This document shows positions 1 to 9,188 of a DNA stretch of 64,000 bases, piece after piece. This DNA comes from Blastopirellula retiformator (GTDB lineage: Bacteria; Planctomycetota; Planctomycetia; Pirellulales; Pirellulaceae): NCBI RefSeq assembly GCF_007859755.1, contig NZ_SJPF01000003.1, positions 868,001-932,000 of the forward strand. Reading direction: 5' to 3'. Numbering within the stretch: position 1 is the first letter of the stretch; each line of letters opens with the position of its first letter. The notes beneath the pieces were generated by a model. That model was not told the origin of the DNA. It did no database searches and saw only the letters and a program-made list of their open reading frames with translations. A program made the translations under genes and the position numbers.

Positions 1-360
1 TCGCACGGCCTGTGCGCATACACGCTTCCCCTTCACTCTACGTGCTAAAAGTGTGTCGTCAAGCGAAGACGTTCGCCCAATCTGAGGAAATCCTGGAATC
101 TTTTTCCGGGGAAATGCACATTTGGCACAGGTTCCCGCGTTTCTTTAAATTGCCCCAGTTGTCTAGGTGGAAGACTGCTAAGTGATTGGCATATTTGAAC
201 TTGCGTGGATTTGCTAGATTATGAAATCTGCTTTGCCTGCGAATTAAACGGCGCCTATCGGTCGTTATGTTGAGGTCGCTCCTGGCGTGACAGTCGACCG
301 CAATGGCGATATCTTGAGGGCGCGCTCTGCAAAATCGTTGGATTAGGAGGTGCCTGCGCC
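1..360. other. Upstream region of nuoI, no gene seen
   Basis: No convincing coding sequence is seen here. A strong Shine-Dalgarno (AGGAGG, 345-350) sits ten bases before the nuoI ATG. A weak extended -10-like string (TGCTAGATT, 212-220) lies in an AT-richer patch near 190-230, with TTGAAC at 195-200 only 14 bases upstream of the -10, which is too short for a standard promoter. The nuo promoter is probably in this stretch, but its position cannot be fixed from the sequence. Confidence 0.5.
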
Positions 361-888
361 ATGTTGACTTGGCTGCGCAACGTCTATGCGGCGGTGGTCA
401 CGGTCGCCCAGGGCTTGGCCATTACAATTCGTTACTGGTTCAGCACTTACAACAAAGATCGTAAGGCGTTTACCGAGCACTTCGAATACCCGGAGCTGCC
501 GGTGGCGGTCTCGCCGCGGTATCGTGGCTTCCATCGATTCGACCTCACCACGTGCATTGCCTGCGATCAATGTGCGAAAGCTTGCCCGGTCGACTGCATC
601 TACATCGGGAAAGAGCGTGTTGAAGGGGCGAAAGGCTTCGCCGTGACCGGGTTTACGATCGACTACACAAAGTGCATGTTTTGCGCACTTTGCGTCGAGC
701 CTTGTCCGGTCGACTGTATTTTCATGGGTGGGACCCTCGACCTAAGCAGTTATAGCCGCGACGGCGCCATTGTTGATTTCTCCCGCTTGCCGGTAGAAAT
801 TGCCTGGGGACGCAGCTCGCTCAATCCCACGGCGGTCGCCGAGTCGAAGGTGATCGTAGAGCCAGTGCATAGCGGTCCTAATCAATAA
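361..888 (+). CDS. nuoI: NADH-quinone oxidoreductase subunit I (NuoI)
   Basis: This is the 2x[4Fe-4S] ferredoxin-like subunit of complex I, which passes electrons along the N6a/N6b centres towards NuoB in the peripheral arm. Two complete CxxCxxCxxxCP motifs are visible at about residues 65-76 and 105-116. The 175-residue length fits the family. The start is supported by an AGGAGG ten bases upstream. The gene sits first in the cluster, separated from nuoA by a DUF2203 gene, whereas nuoI normally lies between nuoH and nuoJ. About 115 bases with no gene follow it. Confidence 0.96.
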   Translation: MLTWLRNVYAAVVTVAQGLAITIRYWFSTYNKDRKAFTEHFEYPELPVAVSPRYRGFHRFDLTTCIACDQCAKACPVDCIYIGKERVEGAKGFAVTGFTIDYTKCMFCALCVEPCPVDCIFMGGTLDLSSYSRDGAIVDFSRLPVEIAWGRSSLNPTAVAESKVIVEPVHSGPNQ

Positions 889-1004
889 AATCGTTACCTT
901 GGGACTGTCGCTCAAGAATCCGCTGCAGGTCGCTTTTCAAGGAGCGAAGCGAGGCTTAGACTTGGGTTAGTCAGTCTTCTCTCGAACAGCGATCAGGTTA
1001 TTTG

Positions 1005-1448
1005 ATGACTTCATCTTCCGTGCCGTCGGTTCGTGTCTTTTCTGTCGAACAAGCGAATGCGATGTTGCCGCTCGTTTCGGCGATCGTGGCCGATATCGTT
1101 GAGCTCTCGCGCGATGTGATTTCGCGCCGTGAACGGATCGTCGACCTGGAGCATCGCGCCAATTACGACAGCGCTCCGCGCGTTTACGCGGAAGAGCTGC
1201 GTCTGGTGAAGGATGAGCTGCAGAGCGACTCGGATCGTTTGCAGAACTACGTCGAAGAGCTGCGCGAACTGGGCGTCGAGCCGAAGAGCGGTCCCGAAGG
1301 GCTGGTTGATTTTCCGGCGGTGATTAACGGTCGCTCGGTCTTTCTCTGCTGGAAGTTGGGTGAGCCGACCGTTTCGCACTGGCACGACATGGATGCTGGC
1401 TTTGCTGGCCGTCAGCCGATTACGTCGGATTGCGCCTTTCAAGACTAA
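1005..1448 (+). CDS. DUF2203 family protein
   Basis: This 147-residue soluble protein matches what I know of the DUF2203 family. It opens with a [16 protein letters not shown] segment, continues with a long charged helix (about residues 35-90), and ends with a conserved segment containing [19 protein letters not shown] and [13 protein letters not shown]. Its function is unknown. A TTG three bases upstream is in frame, but the ATG at 1005 is the more natural start. It lies between nuoI and nuoA in the same direction. That suggests co-expression with complex I, but there is no direct evidence that it is a complex I component. Confidence 0.8.
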   Translation: MTSSSVPSVRVFSVEQANAMLPLVSAIVADIVELSRDVISRRERIVDLEHRANYDSAPRVYAEELRLVKDELQSDSDRLQNYVEELRELGVEPKSGPEGLVDFPAVINGRSVFLCWKLGEPTVSHWHDMDAGFAGRQPITSDCAFQD

Positions 1449-1658
1449 AGGCTGCTCGAGGCTTCTGAGGCTCGCGAAGTCCTGAATTCGCCGAGCGAAA
1501 TCGCCGCTCGCCAGCTTCGGCTAGTTGCATTGAATCCCGGTAGTTCTACAATCCGGGTTGAGTTGCTTCTGCCGTTCAGGGTGATCTCTCCGGCCAGTGG
1601 GTCGCAGTGATGGGCGCTGCCGGCGAAGCAAATAGGTTTTCGCCTCGCGGGATTGGTA

Positions 1659-2288
1659 ATGACGCTCTCTACGACGATTGTCGGCTATCTGCTGTTGTTC
1701 GGCGGCGTCGGTATGGGGTTTGTGCTCTTCAACATCGTGTTGGGCATGTTCCTCCGTCCCAACAATCCCAGTGAAGAGAAAGGCGAGATCTACGAATGCG
1801 GCGAGCCGACCATCGGGTCCAGCTTCGTGCAGTTCGATCTGCGGTTCTACGTCGTGGCGCTGCTGTTCATCATTTTTGACGTCGAAGTGGCGTTCTTCTT
1901 TCCGTGGGCGGTCGTGTTTGGAAAGTCGGCGCAGTTGTCCGATCCCGGGCAGCCGGTCGTGATTGAAAGCGCTGAGGGGCCGGCGACCCTCTCGCCGGCG
2001 GTGATTGGATTGCATCGCGAGTTTGGCCTGCCCGAGTCGCTGAATAATGAAGTCGCCACCGGAGCGGTTTCGCCAGGAATGGTGCACCGGGGCGCCGATT
2101 CGCTGCTTTGGACCTGTCTGGCCGACATCGGTATTTTCTTCGCCATCCTGATGGTTGGGTTCGCCTATGTCTGGAAACGGGGCGATCTCGACTGGGTGCG
2201 GGCGATGACGCCCGAGGCGCGGGCAGGGCCGGACGAGGCGGTTCGCACCTCGGCGTCGCGGTCACAGGCGATGACCCATTCGCGCTAG
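1659..2288 (+). CDS. nuoA: NADH-quinone oxidoreductase subunit A (NuoA), elongated
   Basis: This is a small membrane subunit of complex I at the junction of the membrane and peripheral arms. Three hydrophobic segments are visible: an N-terminal one, one containing the conserved FYVVALLFIIFDVEVAFFFPWA stretch, and one near the C-terminus (about residues 150-170). The signature YECGEPTIGS precedes helix 2. At about 209 residues it is much longer than the usual 120-150, with an extra hydrophilic stretch of roughly 60 residues between helices 2 and 3 and a polar C-terminal tail. The ATG at 1659 is preferred over an upstream in-frame TTG at 1653. Confidence 0.93.
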   Translation: MTLSTTIVGYLLLFGGVGMGFVLFNIVLGMFLRPNNPSEEKGEIYECGEPTIGSSFVQFDLRFYVVALLFIIFDVEVAFFFPWAVVFGKSAQLSDPGQPVVIESAEGPATLSPAVIGLHREFGLPESLNNEVATGAVSPGMVHRGADSLLWTCLADIGIFFAILMVGFAYVWKRGDLDWVRAMTPEARAGPDEAVRTSASRSQAMTHSR

Positions 2289-2333
2289 CGCCCGGCGAAC
2301 GGCCTTGAGGCGAAAACTAGACGAGCAAACATC

Positions 2334-2861
2334 ATGAGTCAAAAACAAGTGCTAGAGCGGCTGCAGCAGCGATTTGGCGACTGCGTCACGCGCGTTGAGT
2401 CCGATGCGATCGATCCCTGGGTCGAGGTGACGCCCGACGGACTGACCGAGCTTTGTCGCTATCTGCGCGATAGGGATGACTTGCGGTTTAACTACTGCAA
2501 CTCGATTTCGGTGGTCGACTACTGCGATCTCGATGGGAAGGCAAGCAAAGCTGGGTGGGCGCCGCACTTGGAAGTGGTCTATCACCTTTCCAGTATTCCC
2601 AGCAAGCGGACGCTAGTCGTCAAAGTGATGCTGCCGCGGTGGAAGGACGACGTCGCAGGGCAATTGCCCGAATTGCCGAGCGTCTCCGGCGTCTGGAGCA
2701 CCGCCGATTGGCACGAGCGGGAAGCGTACGATTTGTCGGGCGTGTGGTTTACGGGGCATCCCAATCTGCAGCGGATTTTGTGCCCCGAGGATTGGGTTGG
2801 TCACCCGCTGCGAAAAGATTACGAAATGCCGCTGGAGTATCACGGTATTCGCGGGCGCTAA
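2334..2861 (+). CDS. nuoC: NADH-quinone oxidoreductase subunit C (NuoC)
   Basis: This is the 30-kDa-type peripheral-arm subunit, which packs against NuoD near the quinone site. The family signature appears near the C-terminus as WHEREAYDLSGVWFTGHPNL, followed by RILCPEDWVGHPLRKDYEMP. The length of 175 residues is normal for a stand-alone NuoC, so there is no C-D fusion. NuoB would normally sit between NuoA and NuoC, but here the nuoA-nuoC gap is only 45 bases and holds no gene. Confidence 0.95.
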   Translation: MSQKQVLERLQQRFGDCVTRVESDAIDPWVEVTPDGLTELCRYLRDRDDLRFNYCNSISVVDYCDLDGKASKAGWAPHLEVVYHLSSIPSKRTLVVKVMLPRWKDDVAGQLPELPSVSGVWSTADWHEREAYDLSGVWFTGHPNLQRILCPEDWVGHPLRKDYEMPLEYHGIRGR

Positions 2862-2915
2862 AGCGAAAGCGGCGCTTGTTGGCGGCGAAGAAAACGAAAG
2901 TGGAGCGAAGCGGTT

Positions 2916-4121
2916 ATGGCCACGGCGCCACAATCCGGCATTGTTGAACTGGACGTCCGCACGGACGAAATGCTGGTCAATATGGGCCCGCAACATCCCA
3001 GCACGCACGGCGTGTTGCGGCTGGTGCTGCGCACCGATGGCGAGATCGTTTCGGAGGCGACGCCTCACATCGGCTACTTGCATCGCTGCGCGGAGAAAAT
3101 CGGCGAGAACCTGACGCCGCGGCAATGGATCCCGTACACCGACCGGATGGACTATCTGGCCGGTATGAACATGAATCTCGGCTGGGCGCTGACGGTCGAG
3201 AAGTTGCTCGACTATGACCTGCCTGAGAAGGCCCGGCATCTGCGGGTGATCATCGCCGAACTAAACCGAATCGCCAGTCATCTGGTCGGCATGGGAACCT
3301 ACGGGCTCGATCTCGGCACGTTCAGTCCGTTCCTGTACGCCTTCCGCGAACGTGAGAAGATTCTCGATCTGTTGGAGGATGCGTGCGGCGCTCGGCTCAC
3401 CTACAGTTATTTGACGCCCGGCGGCGCGACGGCGGACTTGCCGCCCGGTTGGCTGCAGAAGCTGACGGCGTTTCTCGATCAATTTGAGCCGGTGATTCTT
3501 GATTATCACGCGTTGCTGACGACCAACGCCATCTTCGTCAAGCGAGCCGCCAATATCGGCTTGCTGTCGGCCGAAATGGCGATTGACTATGGTTGTTCGG
3601 GTCCGGTTCTGCGCGGATCAGGCGTCGACTATGATTTGCGCCGCGATGGCGAGACTCGGTATACGTCGCTCTACGCCGACTACGCCTTTGAGGTGATTGT
3701 CGAAAAGAACGGCAGCTATCCCCGCGATCATGAATACCCGCCGGTTCCGGCCGAAGCGGTTTTGGGGGATTGTTGGCATCGGTTCTATGTCCGAATGCTG
3801 GAAGTGATCCAGGCGATCAGCTTAATACGCCAGGGGATCGAAAAGTACAGCCTGTCGACCGGGGATTGGGGAACGCCAATCAAGTTGTCGACCAAGCTCC
3901 CGAAAGGAGAGGCGTATCTCGAGACGGAGTGCCCTCGCGGGCAGATGGGTTTTTACATCGTCAGTGACGGAACCGGGCCGATCCCGCGTCGCGCGCGTGC
4001 CCGCAGCAGTTGCTTCAGCAATCTGTCGGTCGCGCCCGAACTGATCCGCGGTTGTTTGATCGCCGACGTTCCGGCGATCGTGGGGTCGTTGGATATTGTG
4101 ATGGGAGAGATCGATCGCTAG
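2916..4121 (+). CDS. nuoD: NADH-quinone oxidoreductase subunit D (NuoD)
   Basis: This is the 49-kDa subunit of complex I, related to the large subunit of [NiFe] hydrogenases, and it forms much of the quinone-binding cavity. Hallmarks include NMGPQHPSTHGVLRLVLRTDGE near residue 20, the HIGYLHRCAEKIGE segment and the C-terminal DIVMGEIDR. The 401-residue length is normal. It lies 54 bases after nuoC. It lacks the cysteine pairs of true hydrogenases, as expected for this subunit. Confidence 0.97.
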   Translation: MATAPQSGIVELDVRTDEMLVNMGPQHPSTHGVLRLVLRTDGEIVSEATPHIGYLHRCAEKIGENLTPRQWIPYTDRMDYLAGMNMNLGWALTVEKLLDYDLPEKARHLRVIIAELNRIASHLVGMGTYGLDLGTFSPFLYAFREREKILDLLEDACGARLTYSYLTPGGATADLPPGWLQKLTAFLDQFEPVILDYHALLTTNAIFVKRAANIGLLSAEMAIDYGCSGPVLRGSGVDYDLRRDGETRYTSLYADYAFEVIVEKNGSYPRDHEYPPVPAEAVLGDCWHRFYVRMLEVIQAISLIRQGIEKYSLSTGDWGTPIKLSTKLPKGEAYLETECPRGQMGFYIVSDGTGPIPRRARARSSCFSNLSVAPELIRGCLIADVPAIVGSLDIVMGEIDR

Positions 4122-4164
4122 GCGAAAAGCCGTGTGTTGGCGATGATTTTCCCCTTGTAGCTGG

Positions 4165-4193
4165 TTTCGATTGTCCGCAACGAGCGGTATGAT
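4165..4193 (+). promoter_or_regulatory. Possible internal promoter before nuoH
   Basis: The nuoD-nuoH gap (about 140 bases) is the widest in the downstream part of the cluster. It contains TTTCGA, a 17-base spacer and TATGAT, a reasonable -10 with a weak -35. The -10 also overlaps a small inverted repeat (AGCGGT / ACCGCT). This is pattern matching only. Confidence 0.25.
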
Positions 4194-4262
4194 AACCGCT
4201 GCAAACGACTGCCCGCTTTCCTTCCCCAAACAGTACGCTCGAACCGACGGATCGCGATTCCC

Positions 4263-5567
4263 ATGGCCGACTATTTTTCAACCTGGCTTCCAGAGGGTTG
4301 GGATTGGGTTGGCTGGCTCGTTGCGGCGGTGATTCAGGCGATCTTGCTGTTGCACGTGATCGCCGTCGGCGCGGTCGTCTTCATCTGGCTCGAGCGGAAG
4401 GTGGCCGGTCGTATTCAAGATCGACTCGGCCCGACCCGCACCGGCGGCAAGTTCGGCTGGCTGCAAACGTTGGCTGACGGGATCAAGTTGCTCGGCAAAG
4501 AAGACTTGATGCCAACCGACGCCGACTCGTTGCTGTTCAAGTTGGCGCCTTATATTTCGCTCACCGCCAGTTTTGCGGCGTTCATGGCGTTGCCGTTCGC
4601 CAGCGATTGGGTCGGCGTACGACTGAACATCGGGCTCTTTTTCATCTTGGCCGTGCTCGGACTGGAAGTGTTCGGCGTGATTCTGGCTGGCTATGGATCC
4701 GGATCGAAATGGTCGCTTTTTGGCGGGATGCGGCAAGCGGCTCAGGTCGTCAGCTACGAAGTGCCGCTGGGGATCTGTGTGGTGGTGCCGGTGATGATCG
4801 CCGGAACGATGGACCTGGTGACGATCGGCGATCAGCAGGCTGGCCTGTTTAGCAACTGGCTGTTCTTCCACGATCCCTTTTGCATGATCTTGTTTTGGGT
4901 TTATTTCACCTGTGGCATCGCCAGCGTGAATCGGGCCCCGTTCGACCTGGCCGAAGCGGAAAGCGAATTGGTCGCCGGCTTTTTGACCGAATACTCGGGC
5001 ATTCGCTGGAGCTTGTTCTTCATGGCCGAATATGGCTCGATGTTCCTGGTCAGCGGGCTGGCCGCCATTTTGTTCTTTGGCGGTTGGAACGGACCGATCC
5101 CGATCTTCTTCTGGGTACCAGAAGGAAACTTCCCGCTCGAGACGCTCGCTAACTTGGTTGGCCTGGGCAACTTCATGCTGAAGGCCTCGATCGGCGTGTT
5201 GGTGATGATGTGGGTGCGGTGGACGCTTCCCCGCTTGCGGATCGACCAAGTCATTACGATGTGCCTGAAGTATTGCGTGCCGATCGCGGCGTTTTGTTTT
5301 GTCGGTTCGCTGATCTGGACCGCCGCGCATCTGCCTTTCCTGAATGACGTCTTGCCGATGCAGGCTCGCGCCGACGTTCGCGAAGGGTGGGTGCAAGATA
5401 TCGATGACCGGATGCAGCGACTTGAGAAACGCCTGGCGACCGAAGCGTATGAGTTGAACTCGGCCGTCGAAGGGGGCCCGCAACAAGAGGCCCAGGTCTC
5501 AGATGATATAGATGCGGCGGATCGCGTCGCTGCGAAATCGACTCGCGCGCAGGAGGAGGCCCGATGA
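4263..5567 (+). CDS. nuoH: NADH-quinone oxidoreductase subunit H (NuoH)
   Basis: This is the multi-pass membrane subunit that, with NuoB and NuoD, encloses the quinone chamber. The family signature follows the first helix: ERKVAGRIQDRLGPTRTGG, then LADGIKLLGKED. The acidic quinone-loop motif FDLAEAESELVAGFLTEYSG is intact. At 434 residues it is about 90 longer than usual. The excess is mostly a charged C-terminal tail (from about residue 365) with a heptad-like, probably coiled-coil stretch (DIDDRMQRLEKRLATEAYEL). The stop overlaps the nuoJ start by four bases, so translation is probably coupled. Confidence 0.95.
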   Translation: MADYFSTWLPEGWDWVGWLVAAVIQAILLLHVIAVGAVVFIWLERKVAGRIQDRLGPTRTGGKFGWLQTLADGIKLLGKEDLMPTDADSLLFKLAPYISLTASFAAFMALPFASDWVGVRLNIGLFFILAVLGLEVFGVILAGYGSGSKWSLFGGMRQAAQVVSYEVPLGICVVVPVMIAGTMDLVTIGDQQAGLFSNWLFFHDPFCMILFWVYFTCGIASVNRAPFDLAEAESELVAGFLTEYSGIRWSLFFMAEYGSMFLVSGLAAILFFGGWNGPIPIFFWVPEGNFPLETLANLVGLGNFMLKASIGVLVMMWVRWTLPRLRIDQVITMCLKYCVPIAAFCFVGSLIWTAAHLPFLNDVLPMQARADVREGWVQDIDDRMQRLEKRLATEAYELNSAVEGGPQQEAQVSDDIDAADRVAAKSTRAQEEAR

Positions 5568-6295
5568 CGAACCTTCCCTTGCTGCTGTCGGCCGCCATCA
5601 ATTGGCATACGGTCTTTTTCTACCTGGTCTCGTTCGCCGCTTGCGGATTTGCTCTGGCGATGGTGGTCTCGAATAACGTCGTTCGGATGGCGTTCTTCCT
5701 GGTGATCAGCTTGGCGGCGACCAGTGGATTGATCTTCTTGACCGGCGCCCATTTTGTGGGCGCGATGCAGCTGATGATTTACGTCGGCGGAACGGTCGTG
5801 CTGTTGATCTTTGGCGTGATGCTGACCGCACAGCAGGCGTTCATCAGCATGAAAACAAAGGCGGGCGACTGGATCTTGGCGCTCATCGTCGGCGGTTCGC
5901 TACTGGCGCTACTGACGCAAATCGCCTTTAGCGTGCCGGCTTGGCGGACCAGCAACTACCAGGCTCAGTTGCAAGCCGAAGTAACCGCCGCCGAAGAAGA
6001 AATCATCGCGGCGATGGCGGCCGACAATCGGACCGAACTGACGCCGGAAGAGGAAGCGAGACTGCGCCCGCTATTGGCGAAGCTGAAATATGGCCAGCCT
6101 GGGTTAACCTCGCAGGTTGGCTTGGGATTGGTCGGCGTGCGGGCGGACCAGCCCGAGCTCGACTCGCCCGGTTACGCTGGCTACTTGCTGCCATTCGAAA
6201 TCGTCTCGGTTCACTTGCTGGTCGTGCTGATCGGGGCCGCCTATCTGGCGCGGTCGAAGCGATCGGTCTCGCCCACTGGCGAAGGAGGACATTGA
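5564..6295 (+). CDS. nuoJ: NADH-quinone oxidoreductase subunit J (NuoJ), with extra soluble loop
   Basis: This is a membrane subunit of complex I near the E-channel. The N-terminal part has the usual run of hydrophobic helices, including the LMIYVGGTVVLLIFGVML segment. Between the fourth and last helices (about residues 127-200) there is a long hydrophilic, glutamate-rich insertion that includes AAEEEIIAAMAADNR and TPEEEARLRPLL. The last helix (about residues 207-230) is followed by a short basic tail. The protein is 243 residues, against about 165-185 in many bacteria. The ATG overlaps the nuoH stop, and its own TGA overlaps the nuoK ATG. Confidence 0.93.
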   Translation: MTNLPLLLSAAINWHTVFFYLVSFAACGFALAMVVSNNVVRMAFFLVISLAATSGLIFLTGAHFVGAMQLMIYVGGTVVLLIFGVMLTAQQAFISMKTKAGDWILALIVGGSLLALLTQIAFSVPAWRTSNYQAQLQAEVTAAEEEIIAAMAADNRTELTPEEEARLRPLLAKLKYGQPGLTSQVGLGLVGVRADQPELDSPGYAGYLLPFEIVSVHLLVVLIGAAYLARSKRSVSPTGEGGH

Positions 6296-6630
6296 TGGAC
6301 TTTTTGACGGAGCCGGTGGGGCTTTCCCACTTCCTGGCGGTTGGCGCGTTCCTATTTGCGATCGGCGCCGTCTGTATGGCGACGAAACGGAATACGCTGG
6401 GCGTGCTGATGGGCGTTGAGCTGATCCTCAATGGCGCCAACGTCAACTTCGTGGCGTTCGCTAGTCCGTACTTCCGTGAGGAGAATCTGGGTCTGGAAGG
6501 AAGTCTGCTGGCGCTGTTCGTCATCGTGTTGGCGGCGGCTGAAGCGGCGGTCGCATTGGCGATCGCGCTGAACTATTACAACAACCATTCCACCATCGAC
6601 GTCGACAAGGCGAACGAGTTGAAGGGCTGA
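6295..6630 (+). CDS. nuoK: NADH-quinone oxidoreductase subunit K (NuoK)
   Basis: This is a small three-helix, Mrp-related membrane subunit of complex I. The protein is 111 residues, starting at the ATG inside TGATG that overlaps the nuoJ stop, with GGAGG just before it. Conserved features are LGVLMGVELILNGANVNFVAF, containing the buried glutamate, and VLAAAEAAVALAIAL, with the second glutamate, both of the proton path. The reading frame stays open 118 codons upstream into nuoJ, but that extension is not NuoK-like. Its own TGA overlaps the nuoL ATG. Confidence 0.95.
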   Translation: MDFLTEPVGLSHFLAVGAFLFAIGAVCMATKRNTLGVLMGVELILNGANVNFVAFASPYFREENLGLEGSLLALFVIVLAAAEAAVALAIALNYYNNHSTIDVDKANELKG

Positions 6631-9134
6631 TGCTGACTCCTGAAGACAGTCTGCCGATTCTGCTCGGACTAGCGGTCTTGTTTCCGCTAGTTTCGTTCGT
6701 CGTGATTTTCTTGTTCGGCAAGCGGCTCGATCAACTCGGCTCGTACATCGCGACCGGCGCGATCGCGGCGGCGGCGATGTGTTCGCTGACGGCAGGCGCT
6801 ATCTGGGTGACCAGTCACGCTCCGCCATCGGCGCATCATGCCGCTCATGAAGAGTCTCAAGCCGTCGTTTCCCCAGGGGCGGCGCAGCTTGTAGCGATGC
6901 ACGACGGCGACCACGGACATGCTCACCCGCATGACGACGACGGGGTCGATCCGCACTTCATTCCGCCGGTCTACACGGGGCATTGGTATTCGCTGGGGCG
7001 CTTCTACGGTGCTGAAGTCGCGATCAATTATTACATCGACGCTCTGACGATCGTGATGTTTTGCGTCGTGACCTTCATCGCGACTTGCATTCATTTCTAC
7101 GCGGCCGGCTACATGCACGAAGAACTGCATGAGGTGACCGATCACGAGGTAACGCTTTCCGATGGCGATCATTTGAAACGCCCGGGCCGCTATCCCCGGT
7201 TCTTCCAGTATCTGTCCCTCTTTTGCTTCAGCATGTTGGGGCTGGTCATCTCGGGCAATATCGCGATGACCTTCGTCTTCTGGGAGTTGGTCGGGGCCTG
7301 CAGCTATTTTCTGATTGGCTTTTACGTCGAACGACACTCTGCATCGACCGCGGCAAACAAAGCGTTCATCGTCAATCGCGTCGGCGACTTCGGCATGCTG
7401 ATCGGCCTGATGGCGATCTGGGCGAGCCTAGCGACTTTCAACTTTGGCGACGTCGATCGAAACGAAAACGGCACGCTCGAGCCGAACGAATATGGTTTGT
7501 TCTCGCTATTGCGGCCTGCCGGGGAAGATGGTCTGCACGGGTTAGTGGTGCCGGACGGAATGGTGCTGCAGGGGGCGAAGGGGAAAGTCGAAGAGTTGAT
7601 CGCGACGGCCCAGCCGGGGACGACAACCGACCAACTGCAGAGCGATATCCTTTCGCAAGTCCCATTGTGGCGGGACGGCAAAGCGGAAGGGGATGCGACG
7701 CGTTACGGCTATTGGTTGTTGGTGGTCGCCGGAATTGGCATTTTTTGCGGATGTATTGGAAAGAGCGCCCAGTTCCCGCTGCATGTCTGGTTGCCCGATG
7801 CGATGGAAGGCCCGACTCCTGTCTCGGCGCTGGTCCACTCGGCGACGATGGTTGCGGCCGGCGTCTTTTTGGTCGCCCGGTTTTATCCGGTCTTCGCGCC
7901 CGAGGTGTTGCTGATGATCGCGGTGATTGGCTGTGTGACGCTGCTCATTGGCGGCTCGATTGCGATCGTTGCGACCGACATCAAGCGGGTGCTGGCCTAT
8001 TCGACCGTCAGCCAACTCGGCTACATGATGCTCGCGCTGGGCCTGGGTGGTTGGGCAGCTGGGGTGATGCACCTGGTGACGCATGCGTTCTTTAAGAGCT
8101 TGCTCTTTATGTGCTCCGGCTCAGTCATTCACGCCGTCCATACCAACGAGATGACGGCGATGGGCGGCCTGCGAAAGAAAATGCCGTACACCGCCTACAC
8201 GATGCTGATCGGTTGTCTGGCGATCGCTGGCGTCGGCGTGCCGTCGGCGCTGGGGATTCCGTTCGGCTTCTCCGGCTACTACTCCAAAGACCTGATGCTG
8301 GAGCAGGCGTACTTGTTCCGCTCGGCCAATCCGCTGTGGGGTTCGGTCTTCTTTTATGCGGCGACCGGCGGCGCGGCGGTGACCGCGTTTTACATGTTCC
8401 GGATGTGGTACCTGACCTTTGCCGGAGAGCCGCGTGACGAACATCGCTACGACCATGCCCACGAATCGCCCAAGGTGATGTATGTGCCGCTGATCGTATT
8501 ATCGGTCATGGCGGTCGCGGTCGCGTGGCCCATCTTCGGCAACTATGGACTAGCGAACCTGATCGAACAAGCACGCCCGGTCGGGCTTTGGTCGGATATG
8601 GCGAGTCTGGACGGCGGTTACGTCTGGCTGCATGAGTCGAAGAGTCACGCTGAGGAGATCCGCACGCCGGTCGGCCTGATGGCGTTTGGCGCCGCGATGA
8701 CGGGCATCTTTTTGGCGACGCTGATGTATTTGTGGAAGTCGCTTGATCCGGTCGACGCCCGCAAGGCGTTCGCCCCGATTTACAAGTTTTTGGTACACAA
8801 GTGGTGGTTTGACGAAGCGTACGAGCTGCTGTTTGTGCGACCGGCGAAAGGAATCGCGGCTTGCGCCGCCTGGTTTGATACGCAGTGCATTGACCGTTTC
8901 CTGAATGGTCTCGCTTGGTCGGTGCGGCAACTGGCCCGCGTCGGCGAGTATTGGGTCGATCGCCAAGCGGTCGATGGCGCCGTCAATTGGCTCGCGGCCA
9001 AGACGTACGCCACCGGTAGTTCGCTCCGCGGCCTGCAGACTGGCAGCTTGCGGCAGTACGTGATGTTTATCGTGGTCGGCACGCTGGCGTTGTTTGTGCT
9101 GATGAGTTTTTGGTCATACGGTTTCGCTCGCTAA
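6630..9134 (+). CDS. nuoL: NADH-quinone oxidoreductase subunit L (NuoL), with EF-hand-like insertion
   Basis: This is the largest antiporter-like proton-pumping subunit, placed at the distal end of the membrane arm. The proton antiporter core is clear: the FFQYLSLFCFSMLGLV and FVFWELVGACSYFLIGFY segments, then LHVWLPDAMEGPTPVSALVHSATMV and the conserved lysine/histidine helices. At 834 residues it is about 200 longer than E. coli NuoL. Extra parts are a His/Asp-rich periplasmic-type loop (about residues 66-115, with HDGDHGHAHPHDDDG) and a soluble insertion around residues 270-350 that begins with an EF-hand-like loop (residues 276-287). It is tightly coupled to nuoK. Confidence 0.95.
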   Translation: MLTPEDSLPILLGLAVLFPLVSFVVIFLFGKRLDQLGSYIATGAIAAAAMCSLTAGAIWVTSHAPPSAHHAAHEESQAVVSPGAAQLVAMHDGDHGHAHPHDDDGVDPHFIPPVYTGHWYSLGRFYGAEVAINYYIDALTIVMFCVVTFIATCIHFYAAGYMHEELHEVTDHEVTLSDGDHLKRPGRYPRFFQYLSLFCFSMLGLVISGNIAMTFVFWELVGACSYFLIGFYVERHSASTAANKAFIVNRVGDFGMLIGLMAIWASLATFNFGDVDRNENGTLEPNEYGLFSLLRPAGEDGLHGLVVPDGMVLQGAKGKVEELIATAQPGTTTDQLQSDILSQVPLWRDGKAEGDATRYGYWLLVVAGIGIFCGCIGKSAQFPLHVWLPDAMEGPTPVSALVHSATMVAAGVFLVARFYPVFAPEVLLMIAVIGCVTLLIGGSIAIVATDIKRVLAYSTVSQLGYMMLALGLGGWAAGVMHLVTHAFFKSLLFMCSGSVIHAVHTNEMTAMGGLRKKMPYTAYTMLIGCLAIAGVGVPSALGIPFGFSGYYSKDLMLEQAYLFRSANPLWGSVFFYAATGGAAVTAFYMFRMWYLTFAGEPRDEHRYDHAHESPKVMYVPLIVLSVMAVAVAWPIFGNYGLANLIEQARPVGLWSDMASLDGGYVWLHESKSHAEEIRTPVGLMAFGAAMTGIFLATLMYLWKSLDPVDARKAFAPIYKFLVHKWWFDEAYELLFVRPAKGIAACAAWFDTQCIDRFLNGLAWSVRQLARVGEYWVDRQAVDGAVNWLAAKTYATGSSLRGLQTGSLRQYVMFIVVGTLALFVLMSFWSYGFAR
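7455..7490 (+). other. EF-hand-like calcium loop inside nuoL
   Basis: The twelve codons read DRNENGTLEPNE. Acidic or amide residues fall at loop positions 1, 3 and 5, glycine at 6, leucine at 8 and glutamate at 12, which fits the canonical EF-hand calcium loop. The flanking helices of a true EF-hand are not obvious, so it may be a single dockerin- or EF-like loop. Confidence 0.5.
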
Positions 9135-9188
9135 TCGTTTACGTAAGGCAGCCTGGTCCGAGGTTTTATCGCCGCGGGAACTGGAATT

